A stretch of DNA of 37,839 bases, taken from assembly GCA_017453505.1 (NCBI GenBank), contig JAFTEU010000101.1, positions 1 to 37,839 on the forward strand. Reading direction: 5' to 3'. The notes beneath the pieces were generated by a model. That model was not told where the DNA came from. It worked only from the letters and a program-made list of their open reading frames with translations, and did not search any database. Every line of letters starts with the position of its first letter. Position 1 is the stretch's first letter. Position numbers and translations under genes: made by a program. Origin of the DNA: Muribaculaceae bacterium (lineage in GTDB: Bacteria; Bacteroidota; Bacteroidia; Bacteroidales; Muribaculaceae). This document shows positions 6,130-13,878 of the stretch, one piece after another.

Positions 6130-8772
6130 TCAATGGCGGTTGCGTTGCGGTTTCTCGAGCACAAGACTCTTGTCGTCAACGAGATTCGGCATGCCGTCGG
6201 CACCGGCAGCGGCGCTAGAGAGCATAGCCCTTGAGGGCCAATGACCTGAGAGCAGGTAGTCGATGAGGGCCGTCACATCGTCAATCGAGATGTTGCCGTT
6301 CAAGTCGACATCGGCACCCTGCAGGTTGACATCTGAGTTGGAGCCCAGCAGGTAGTCGATCAAGGCTGTCACGTCATCAATCGAGACGGTGCCGTCACCG
6401 TCCACGTCGCCGCGCGTGAAGGCCGTGCCTGGATAGGCTTCCCAGTGGTTTGTATCCCAGTTCCAGCAATAAACATCCCAATACTTGGCTGCGGCCTGGG
6501 CAACCTGGCTGGCGGTGATCACGTTCCTCTCGACACGCTCCGATTCGGGGTGATTCTCCACGATGGCATAGAGCGCTCCACGGTCATCGGCACTGAGGGT
6601 GGGCAAGTCATCGACAACGCGTCCCATCGGGCCGGCTGTGAGAATATTGTTGTAAATCGGCAGTGCCCTCAGCGATGGGCAATTGCTCACGTTCAGGCTG
6701 GTGAGCTGGTTGTAGTGGACATACAAGCCGGTGAGGGCGCTCAGGCCACTCACGTCGAGCGTGCTGAACTGGTTCTGATGGAGATATAGCGTTTCAAGCG
6801 CACTACAGCCGCTGACGTCGATGCTGGTCAACTGATTATTCTGGCCAAAGATTAAGTTTAAGCTGGGATGGTTGCCCAGAATCAACTGCGAAATCTTATT
6901 ATCTGAGCAGGCCAGCTCTTTAAGCGCATTGAACCTGCTCATGTCGATGGTGCCTTCTATCTGGTTATCACGGCAGTCCAGCGAGAGGAAGTCATCAGAG
7001 CAGTGGCTCATGTCCACGCTGGTCAGCAGGTTGCCGTTACACCATAGGTAAACGAGTTTGGGATTGTTTGTGAGGTTCAGCTCTGGCAGTTGGTTGGAAT
7101 TGCAGAGGAGATACTCGAGATCGGGGCAAGAGTTGAGGTCCAGACTGCTGAGTGCATTGTTGCGGCAATCGATAGAAATCAGTTTGCTACAATTAATGAC
7201 CTCGAGCGTGGTCAGCGCGCAGTTGTAACAAGCCAAATCGATGAGTTCCTGGTTATTGCTGACTACCAGCGTGGTCAACGCGTGCTTATTCGCGACTTCA
7301 AGGTAGGTGAACTGGTTGTCACTGCACCACAGCTCCTGCAAATCGCTCATGTTGCTCACGTTCAGGTCGGACAAGCCGCAATTGGAACACTCCAGATAGC
7401 CAATCTTGGTACAATCCGCCAGACCGGTGATGGCGCCCAGGTTAGGGTTATTCCTGCAGTTGAGAACTAGCAAGCTGGTGAGGCCTGTCAAGTTGAGCCC
7501 TGTCAGCGGGTTGTTGTAGCAATACAGGCTCGTGAGTCCGGGGCAGAAGGTCATGTCAAGCGAGGACACAGCACAGAAGTCACAGGCAAACCAGTCGAGG
7601 GCAGTGCAGTCGGTCAATCCGGCAATCTGTGCAAGTGATGGGTTACTCTGGCAATCTAAGTGTTCAAGCGCACTGCAGCCAGTAACATCAAGCGAGGTCA
7701 AAGCATTATTGCTGCAATCGAGCCAGGTCAAGCCCTTGTTGTCCTTCACGCGCAGGGTGCTCAATTGACTCTTGTGGGTCACCTCGAGCGAAGTGAGCTG
7801 GTTGTTGCGGGCCCACAGCGTCTGCAGGCCCTGCATGTTGTTCACGCCCGGCAGTTCGGCAATGGCGCAGGCCTCACAGTCCAGATAGGTCAGTGCGGTG
7901 CAATTGGCCAGGCCAGTGATGGTTGTCAGGTTGGCGTTGTAGTAGCACTTCAGGGTACTTAATGCCGTGCAGCCTGTCACCTTGAGCGTTGTCAGGTTCT
8001 CGCTGTAGCAGTTGAGTTCGGTCAATTGGGTGTCGCCGCCCACTTTCAGGTTTGTAAGGCTGCCGCTGTGGCTGGTCTCCAGGGTGGTGATCTTGGTATT
8101 GCCCGCCAGCAACGTCTCGAGGGAGGTCATGCTCTTAACGACGCTCAAGTCGCCGAATGACGTGTCCTCGACATCCAGCCAGGTCAATGCCGTGCAGTCC
8201 GCCAGGCCAGTGATGCTCGTCAAGTTATAGTTGTTATAGATCTTGAGTTGCTTCAGGGCTGTACAGCCCGTCACATCGACGTTGGTCAACGCATTGCGCC
8301 AGCAGTAGAGGCCTGTCAGGTTGGGATTCTGATTTACCCATAACGTCCTCAAGGCGCTGTGGCTGCTCACCGAAACAGTAGTCAGCTGGTTGTAGTGCAG
8401 GTAGAGCTGCTCCAGCGCGGTACAGTTGTCCAGGCCGGTGATCGAGGTGAGCTGGTTGCGGTAAACGTTGAGGTAGAGCAACTTGGTGTTCCTGCTCACA
8501 TCGATGGTGGTCAAGTTGTTGCTATAACAACTCAGGCGAGTCAGCTCGGTGAAGTACTCCACGCCCTTCATGTCACTGATGCTCTTGTTGTTCACCTCAA
8601 GCGTGGTGCGAGCATTGAGCTGGGCCGTGGTGATAGTGCCGCTGGGGTACTCGCTCAGCAGATAGGAGCGGAAGTTCGCGTCAGGGAAATTGGTGCTGTT
8701 GATGGTCACATCGGCACGCGCGGCAAGCGCTGCCGTCAACACAGTCAGAATGAGAAGTAATGCTTTTTTCAT
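6130..8772 (-). CDS. Secreted leucine-rich repeat protein with dockerin and extra C-terminal tail
   Basis: This 880-residue paralogue of the LRR protein at 3172-5724 has the same layout: signal peptide (residues 1-20), the NFPDANFRSYLLSEY cap, about thirty 21-residue LRRs with conserved Cys and Asn, and a dockerin with DVDGDGTVSIDDVTALID and DVDLNGNISIDDVTALID. The first 130 residues are almost identical to the paralogue, at DNA level too, while the LRR body has diverged. Unlike the paralogue it does not stop at the dockerin. A 35-residue Ala/Ser-, Asp- and Arg-containing tail follows the final LLSGHW, possibly from a lost stop codon. A likely surface-binding protein, ligand unknown. It has its own promoter (8840-8871). 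Confidence 0.85.
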   Translation of the reverse strand: MKKALLLILTVLTAALAARADVTINSTNFPDANFRSYLLSEYPSGTITTAQLNARTTLEVNNKSISDMKGVEYFTELTRLSCYSNNLTTIDVSRNTKLLYLNVYRNQLTSITGLDNCTALEQLYLHYNQLTTVSVSSHSALRTLWVNQNPNLTGLYCWRNALTNVDVTGCTALKQLKIYNNYNLTSITGLADCTALTWLDVEDTSFGDLSVVKSMTSLETLLAGNTKITTLETSHSGSLTNLKVGGDTQLTELNCYSENLTTLKVTGCTALSTLKCYYNANLTTITGLANCTALTYLDCEACAIAELPGVNNMQGLQTLWARNNQLTSLEVTHKSQLSTLRVKDNKGLTWLDCSNNALTSLDVTGCSALEHLDCQSNPSLAQIAGLTDCTALDWFACDFCAVSSLDMTFCPGLTSLYCYNNPLTGLNLTGLTSLLVLNCRNNPNLGAITGLADCTKIGYLECSNCGLSDLNVSNMSDLQELWCSDNQFTYLEVANKHALTTLVVSNNQELIDLACYNCALTTLEVINCSKLISIDCRNNALSSLDLNSCPDLEYLLCNSNQLPELNLTNNPKLVYLWCNGNLLTSVDMSHCSDDFLSLDCRDNQIEGTIDMSRFNALKELACSDNKISQLILGNHPSLNLIFGQNNQLTSIDVSGCSALETLYLHQNQFSTLDVSGLSALTGLYVHYNQLTSLNVSNCPSLRALPIYNNILTAGPMGRVVDDLPTLSADDRGALYAIVENHPESERVERNVITASQVAQAAAKYWDVYCWNWDTNHWEAYPGTAFTRGDVDGDGTVSIDDVTALIDYLLGSNSDVNLQGADVDLNGNISIDDVTALIDYLLSGHWPSRAMLSSAAAGADGMPNLVDDKSLVLEKPQRNRH

Positions 8773-8839
8773 AATCCTAATATCTTTAAAGTGGATAATC
8801 TGATGACTTTGCTCTTACGATTTGGGTAATTATTGCCAA

Positions 8840-8871
8840 CAAAGGTAATAATCATTTACCAAATAAACAAG
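8840..8871 (-). promoter_or_regulatory. Promoter of the 6130-8772 LRR gene
   Basis: The minus strand shows TACCTTTG (8840-8847) with a CTTG -33-like element at 8868-8871, 20 bases away. The expected 5' leader is about 65 bases. Confidence 0.55.
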
Positions 8872-8967
8872 AAAAGAATAAAAAAAGTATTAATCAAGTT
8901 TTTTTCATAGCCGTTCGGCCTAATCGTTTATTCGTATCTATTCAGCCAAAACGTCTGATCACAAAAT

Positions 8968-9134
8968 CACGCTAAGCCGTTAAGTCACAAAGTTTTTAAT
9001 ATTAAGGATTTTATCATTGGTCATCTACAAGAATTCGGGAATTACATATCAGTGTCAAGACATCAATGAATGCCTGGAAAATATAATGTAAGCACCTTAT
9101 AAATAATATCTTAGCAACTTGGCGGCTTTGCGTG
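8968..9134. repeat. CACGCAAAG-family element, long form (167 bp)
   Basis: It starts with CACGCTAAGCCGTTAAG and ends with CTTGGCGGCTTTGCGTG, imperfect inverted repeats built from octamers of the type GCCGCNAA. The interior is AT-rich without an ORF. Its right end recurs at 1-39. It occupies the middle of the 8773-9296 gap; the rest of that gap holds the two divergent promoters and nothing else I recognise. Confidence 0.65.
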
Positions 9135-9244
9135 AGGTTAAGTCGCTGAATAATCTCGATCGGTTACATGCGACTGTACAAGCTGAGAATACCCCAAAAG
9201 GCCGGCTGTGCTTTTTGACATGGTGGAAAGGTGTGGCCACGTCG

Positions 9245-9252
9245 TATATTTG
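9245..9252 (+). promoter_or_regulatory. -7 promoter element of the phage-like gene pair
   Basis: TATATTTG at 9245-9252 matches TAnnTTTG, 45 bases before the chosen start at 9297. A TTTG at 9214-9217 is 27 bases away, longer than the usual 19-21, so the -33 element is uncertain. Confidence 0.5.
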
Positions 9253-9296
9253 CAGCCAGAAAAAAACTCAAAAACCAAACCAAAACCAAAACCAAA

Positions 9297-10142
9297 ATGA
9301 AAACCACACTGAACATATCGGTTGACACCGACACGCTCGCCCTGGTGGCCGCATCGCTCAAGAGCAGTGAGCTGGGACGGCTGTTCAAGGCCCTCGCTGC
9401 GCACGCCTGTGGCGAGGATGCCGAGCAGCACCTGAACAACTCGGGGCTGAGGCTCGCCTTCGCCCTGTTGAGCCCGCCCATCGGCGATGCCCGCCACCGC
9501 CTGGAGACCCTGCGAGCCAACGGTGCCAGGGGCGGCCGTCCCCGCAAGAACGAGGAGCCTACCGGCACTCAAGCAGATGCCGAGACCCCCACCACGGGTT
9601 CAACGGTGGATATGGCAAAAAAAACCAAAAAAGAAACCCTTTCCCCCACACCCCCTAACAAAGAAAAAATAAAAAAAAATAATAATATAACTCTCTCACC
9701 AGGCGCGTGCACGAGTGAAGCAGAAAAACCATCCACAGGCAGCGCCCTGCCGCCACCCACGGCAGTCATCGAGTGGGACGACCTGCAGGAGCGCATGCTG
9801 CAAGAACAGCCCTGGCTGCAGCAGCTGTGCATGACGCGCCGCATCACCGAGGCCGACATGGCCATGTATATCATGGACTTTATCGCCTACTTGAGGGAGC
9901 GGGACCTGCGTGAGTCATTGACGCATGCCAAGGTCCACTTCGTGAACCAGCTACCATACATCATCAAACAATATAAAACCAACCAGAACCATGAAACACA
10001 CAGTAAAAACCGTCAAGAATTTATTGCCGCCAACCCTGTCGCACGCCGCGAATATGAACGAGAAGCCCGCCGTCAGGAAGTGTGCCGCGCTATCGCCGAG
10101 GTTGCAGCCGAGGGTCAACGCCCTGCTGTCGTCCCATTCTAG
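9297..10142 (+). CDS. Phage-like replication-type protein (DUF6291-like N-terminus, DUF7833-like C-terminus)
   Basis: This 281-residue protein probably starts at MKTTLNISVDTDTLALVAAS; an in-frame extension to 9231 overlaps the promoter and encodes a Lys-rich stretch. Residues 1-85 resemble the small helical domain ending in GARGGRPRKN that is common at the N-terminus of phage and prophage replisome-associated proteins (DUF6291-like). A low-complexity Lys/Asn/Pro/Thr linker (about 86-145) follows. Residues about 150-215 (LQEQPWLQQLCM, then YIMDFIAYLRE and HFVNQLPYIIKQ) resemble DUF7833 of Bacteroidales. The protein ends in VPF. These names are from memory and unverified. The last 152 bases overlap the next gene in another frame. 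No capsid, integrase or other phage gene is nearby, so this is perhaps a domesticated or relic pair. Confidence 0.65.
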   Translation: MKTTLNISVDTDTLALVAASLKSSELGRLFKALAAHACGEDAEQHLNNSGLRLAFALLSPPIGDARHRLETLRANGARGGRPRKNEEPTGTQADAETPTTGSTVDMAKKTKKETLSPTPPNKEKIKKNNNITLSPGACTSEAEKPSTGSALPPPTAVIEWDDLQERMLQEQPWLQQLCMTRRITEADMAMYIMDFIAYLRERDLRESLTHAKVHFVNQLPYIIKQYKTNQNHETHSKNRQEFIAANPVARREYEREARRQEVCRAIAEVAAEGQRPAVVPF

Positions 10143-10665
10143 CCTGGACTCCCTCATGCGCGTCATGAACCCCGAGCTGCAGCAATACTGCGCCGAGCAC
10201 AAGGACAGGGCCTACTTCGGCACAGCCCCTACCCTAGTGATACTGCGCCAAGCCTATCATGACGAGGCGGCGACGATGTGGCTGCTGCCTCAGCTCTATG
10301 ACCTGTGCGAGTATTGCGGTGTCAAGGAGAAACTGGACAAGAACCAGCTCAAGCAACTGGCACGCGCCATTGCCAGCGAGTTCGGCTTCCTGAAGGTGAG
10401 CGAGATCATGCTGTTCCTGCACCACTTCAAGGCAGGCAGGTATGGCCGCTTCTATGGTGCCATCGACCCCATGATCATCATCATGGCACTGCGCCACGAC
10501 TTCATGCACGAGCGCGCCGCCGCCATTGAGAAGCGCGAGAGTGCCGAGCGCCAGGCCGAGTGGGATGCCCACTGCCGTCTGGTCGCCAAGCAGCGCGCCG
10601 AGGCCCGTGCCGCTGGCCGCCCGATGTATCCCCGCATGGACACGTCACCCGACACGCACTCATGA
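9991..10665 (+). CDS. Hypothetical phage-like protein (possibly DUF6633 family)
   Basis: This protein has 224 residues if it starts at 9991 (MKHTVKTVKNLLPPT). Alternative ATGs at 10054 and 10159 would reduce or remove the overlap with the preceding gene. The central core is soluble and helical: YHDEAATMWLLPQLYDLCEY, then KQLARAIASEFGFLKVSEIM and FHHFKAGRYGRFYG-like text. I recall this from Bacteroidales proteins annotated DUF6633, but cannot check it. The C-terminal 60 residues are Arg/Glu/Ala-rich and probably a helix. I see no enzymatic motif. Such proteins often accompany the DUF7833 type, which supports a functional pair. The upstream AACCAACCAGAACC resembles the A-rich leader before the first gene, arguing for the 9991 start. 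The stop codon lies 5 bases before the terminator hairpin of the opposing nuo operon. Confidence 0.6.
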   Translation: MKHTVKTVKNLLPPTLSHAANMNEKPAVRKCAALSPRLQPRVNALLSSHSSLDSLMRVMNPELQQYCAEHKDRAYFGTAPTLVILRQAYHDEAATMWLLPQLYDLCEYCGVKEKLDKNQLKQLARAIASEFGFLKVSEIMLFLHHFKAGRYGRFYGAIDPMIIIMALRHDFMHERAAAIEKRESAERQAEWDAHCRLVAKQRAEARAAGRPMYPRMDTSPDTHS

Positions 10666-10701
10666 AAAAAGAGAGCATGGTGGACTACCACGATGCTCTC
10701 T
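10665..10701 (-). terminator. Intrinsic terminator of the nuo-atp operon
   Basis: On the minus strand the stem AGAGAGCATCGTGG / CCACCATGCTCTCT (one mismatch in 14, loop of 4) is followed by six Ts. It lies about 110 bases past the nuoN stop. It may also slow transcription from the converging plus-strand pair, but it has no T-tract on that strand. Confidence 0.8.
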
Positions 10702-10811
10702 CAATCATTGCTATGAATAAACCTGATTTCAGTCTTTGGTTATGCTAAATGATATCAGAAGTATCTAAAACACTAGAGGCTCCAGCTCATCCAGAGCATC
10801 TAGACTGCGGT

Positions 10812-12281
10812 TTACTGCACGGCGCTGAACATGGCGCCAATGGCATCAACAGCGCCATTGATGCTTGCATAGATGCAAGAAACAAGGCCGATGAAGATGA
10901 TGCCCAGCACACACAGGATCATGCCCGTGCGCTCGGTCCAGTGGCTCTTGAACGCGGGAATCACGCACTCATCCTGACGGATGAACATCGCCTTGACCAC
11001 CAGCAAGTAGTAGTACAGGGAGATGATGGTGTTGACCAGCGCGATGAGTACCAGCGCATAGATGGCCACCGAGCCCTGATGGCAAGCGCCCACAAAGATG
11101 AAGAACTTGCTGAAGAAGCCCGCAAACGGGGGAATACCACCCAGCGAGAACATGGCAAGCATCATCGTGAAGGCCAGCCAGGGGTTGGTCTTGAACAGGC
11201 CGTTGTAGTCGTCCATGGTGACCTTACCAGTCTGGCGCTCGATCGCAGCGATCACGCCGAAGGCGGCGAGGTTGCTGAAGATGTAAACCAGCACATAGTA
11301 GATCATCGAGGACATGCCCATCACGTTAACGGCAATGACACCGAGCATGATGTAACCGGCCTGGGAGATCGACGAGAACGCCAGGAAGCGCTTGAGGTTG
11401 CGCTGACGGATGGCGAACAGGTTACCCAGCGTGATGGTGAGGATGATGACTGCATAGAGCATCCACTCCCACACCTGACTGTAGGCAGCGCCGAAGACCT
11501 GCACCAGAATCACCAGGAACGAGAAGGCGGCAGCACCCTTGCTGATGACCGACAGATAGCTGGTCACAGCAGTGGGAGCACCCTGATAAACGTCGGCCGT
11601 CCACAGGTGGAAGGGAACAAGCGAGAGCTTGAAGCCCACACCGGCGATGACAAAGGCCAGCGCAGCGATCAGCAGCGCCGAGTGGTTGCCGGTGAGCGCG
11701 GTGGCGATATCCTTAAAGTAGAGCGTACCACTCATGCCATAGACAAAGGAGATGCCCAGCAGGAAGATCGCCGACGAGAAGATGGCCGTGAAGATGTACT
11801 TGGCAGCGGCCTCATGCGACTCGTAGTAGCGCTTCTCAAAGGCTGCCAGGGCAGCGATGGGCAGCGAGGCGGTCTCGAGACCGATGACAAACAGCAGGAA
11901 GTGGCGTGCCGAGATCATGAAGAACATGCCCAGCAACGTCAACATCGTCAAGTAGTAGAACTCGCCGCGACGGACGCTGACAAAGTCACTGTTGGTCCAC
12001 TTGACGGCCTGCAGCAGCACCAGCACGACACCCACGTTGAGGATGTTCTTCATCACCCAGGTGGGAGCGTTGGACTGGAACATGCCGCCAAAGGCCTCGC
12101 CCTCCCCAGCGGGGAAGCAGAAGCAGTATATCGTGTAGAGCGCCATCATGATGACCGAGAAAACGGGCAAATAACGCTGAGAGCGCTCCGGCATGAAAGT
12201 GTCATAGATGAAAACGAGCAGGATAACCAGCAACAGGCCTATCTCCTGCGGCATCAACAAGAATTGTGAATAATCCATCAT
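10812..12281 (-). CDS. nuoN: NADH-quinone oxidoreductase-like subunit N
   Basis: This antiporter-like membrane subunit of complex I is one of three proton-translocating channels in the membrane arm. It has 489 residues with about 14 predicted hydrophobic helices. Family hallmarks include the Lys-bearing KLSLVPFHLWTADVYQGAPT segment and FSSISQAGYIMLG. The start is an ATG pair (MMDYSQF); a longer frame would begin at a TTG. It is the last gene of the operon, 43 bp after nuoM, and is followed by a strong terminator. All expected regions are present. Confidence 0.93.
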   Translation of the reverse strand: MMDYSQFLLMPQEIGLLLVILLVFIYDTFMPERSQRYLPVFSVIMMALYTIYCFCFPAGEGEAFGGMFQSNAPTWVMKNILNVGVVLVLLQAVKWTNSDFVSVRRGEFYYLTMLTLLGMFFMISARHFLLFVIGLETASLPIAALAAFEKRYYESHEAAAKYIFTAIFSSAIFLLGISFVYGMSGTLYFKDIATALTGNHSALLIAALAFVIAGVGFKLSLVPFHLWTADVYQGAPTAVTSYLSVISKGAAAFSFLVILVQVFGAAYSQVWEWMLYAVIILTITLGNLFAIRQRNLKRFLAFSSISQAGYIMLGVIAVNVMGMSSMIYYVLVYIFSNLAAFGVIAAIERQTGKVTMDDYNGLFKTNPWLAFTMMLAMFSLGGIPPFAGFFSKFFIFVGACHQGSVAIYALVLIALVNTIISLYYYLLVVKAMFIRQDECVIPAFKSHWTERTGMILCVLGIIFIGLVSCIYASINGAVDAIGAMFSAVQ

Positions 12282-12324
12282 ATCTGTATTATGCAATTTT
12301 TATCAGGTTAAACACTTTCATTTA

Positions 12325-13842
12325 TCACAGGGCAGCCTGCAGGGCCTTGACAACGGGCTCAAAGCTGCTGCTGATGATGTTCACAAAGAAGTTGGGGAAG
12401 CAGCCGATGGCTGCCACGGCCAGAATCAGCGTGGTGGTCGAGAGGCGCTCCTCCCAGCTGGCGTCGGTCAACGTGCGGTGATGCTCATCCTGCACCTCGC
12501 CGAAGAGCAACTTGGCGACAACGCGCAGGATATAGACAGCCGTCACGACAATCGAGGTGGTCGCCATGATGGTGAGCACGCGGTGGAACATGTCGGTGTG
12601 CTGGAACGAGCCGAAGAAGATGGTCATCTCGGCAGCGAAACCACTCAGACCCGGCAGACCCAACGATGCCAGACCGGCGATCACGTAGCCCACGCCCAGG
12701 TAGGGCATGATGTGCATCATGCCACCCATGTCGCGGATGTCGCGGGTGTGGGTGCGGCCATAGATCATACCGATCAGGGCAAAGAACAAGGCCGTCATCA
12801 GACCGTGTGACAACATCTGCAGCACGGCACCGGTCATCGCGGTGGTGTTGAACATCAAGATGGCAAACAGTACCATACCGCAGTGGCTAACGCTGGAATA
12901 AGCGTTGATGTACTTGAGGTCGGTCTGCACACAGGCGCTCAACGCACCATAGACGATGCTGAAGCCCGTCAACAGCAGGAAAATCCAAGCCAACTCATTA
13001 GCGGCAAACGGCATCAGGTAGATGGCGATGCGGAAGCAGCCGTAACCACCGAGCTTCATCAGCACACCGGCGTGGAGCATCGACACCGCGGTGGGCGCCG
13101 AGGCATGACCGTCGGGCGACCATGTGTGGAAGGGGAACATGGCACCCAGCACGCCGAAGCCGACAAACGTCAGCGGGAACAGCACGTACTGCCAGTTGTG
13201 GGGAATCGCATTGTTATGAGCGATGTCCAGGATGTTCATCGTCAAGTTGCCGTCGGCTGCCGAGTGGAAGTAGATACCAATCAGGCCGAGCATCAGGAAG
13301 GCCGAGCCACCCATCAGCATCAGCGTCAGCTTCATGGCACTGTAGTTCTTGTTGCCGCTGCCCCACACGCCGATCAACAGGTACATGGGAATCAGAGCGA
13401 CCTCATAGAACATGAACATCGTGAACAGGTCGATCGAGATAAAGAAGCCGAACACACCCGTGGACAACAGGAAGAACCACAAGAAGAACTGCTTGGGCAG
13501 CGGGTTCATCTTCCACGAGGCGAACACACCGGCGAACACGATGAACGCCGACAGCAGGATCATCACCACGCTCACGCCGTCAACACCCAGCGCCAGCTTG
13601 ATGTTGAACGGGGCATACCACGACACGTCGGTGCGCAGGATCATCTCGCTGGTGTCACCGGCACCGCGGGCTTGCAGGAAGATGCTCACCAGCCAGATGG
13701 CCAGTACCATCAACACGCTCGCGCCGCAGACGGCAACGGTCCTGATGGCCTTGATGCCGCGATTGCTGCACAGGGCCAGGCCTCCAAGTGTCAACAGAGG
13801 CACGATCACAAAGTAAATCAGTATATTATTGAAAATTTCCAT
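12325..13842 (-). CDS. nuoM: NADH-quinone oxidoreductase-like subunit M
   Basis: This 505-residue antiporter-like membrane subunit of complex I has about 14 hydrophobic helices. It shows the conserved Glu of FMFYEVALIPMYLLIG and the channel Lys region PFHTWSPDGHASAPT. AYSSVSHCGMVL is the usual conserved helix. It should conduct one proton per turnover in the membrane arm, between NuoL and NuoN. The start MEIFNNILIYF lies 36 bp after the nuoL stop, on the same transcript. Confidence 0.94.
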   Translation of the reverse strand: MEIFNNILIYFVIVPLLTLGGLALCSNRGIKAIRTVAVCGASVLMVLAIWLVSIFLQARGAGDTSEMILRTDVSWYAPFNIKLALGVDGVSVVMILLSAFIVFAGVFASWKMNPLPKQFFLWFFLLSTGVFGFFISIDLFTMFMFYEVALIPMYLLIGVWGSGNKNYSAMKLTLMLMGGSAFLMLGLIGIYFHSAADGNLTMNILDIAHNNAIPHNWQYVLFPLTFVGFGVLGAMFPFHTWSPDGHASAPTAVSMLHAGVLMKLGGYGCFRIAIYLMPFAANELAWIFLLLTGFSIVYGALSACVQTDLKYINAYSSVSHCGMVLFAILMFNTTAMTGAVLQMLSHGLMTALFFALIGMIYGRTHTRDIRDMGGMMHIMPYLGVGYVIAGLASLGLPGLSGFAAEMTIFFGSFQHTDMFHRVLTIMATTSIVVTAVYILRVVAKLLFGEVQDEHHRTLTDASWEERLSTTTLILAVAAIGCFPNFFVNIISSSFEPVVKALQAAL

Positions 13843-13878
13843 TGTATATCCTTTCTATTTTGTCAAGACCGTTGTTGT

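Noticed and set aside
3172-8772. Cellulosome component because of dockerins
   Set aside because: There are no cohesins, scaffoldins or glycoside hydrolases nearby; dockerin-like ends are common on Bacteroidales secreted proteins without a cellulosome.
10749-12269. Long plus-strand open frame opposite nuoN
   Set aside because: It is the antisense shadow of nuoN; the His/Glu/Asp-rich composition is typical of reverse-frame reading of membrane protein genes. The same holds for 12883-14346, 18358-19845, 22935-24053 and 25445-26962.
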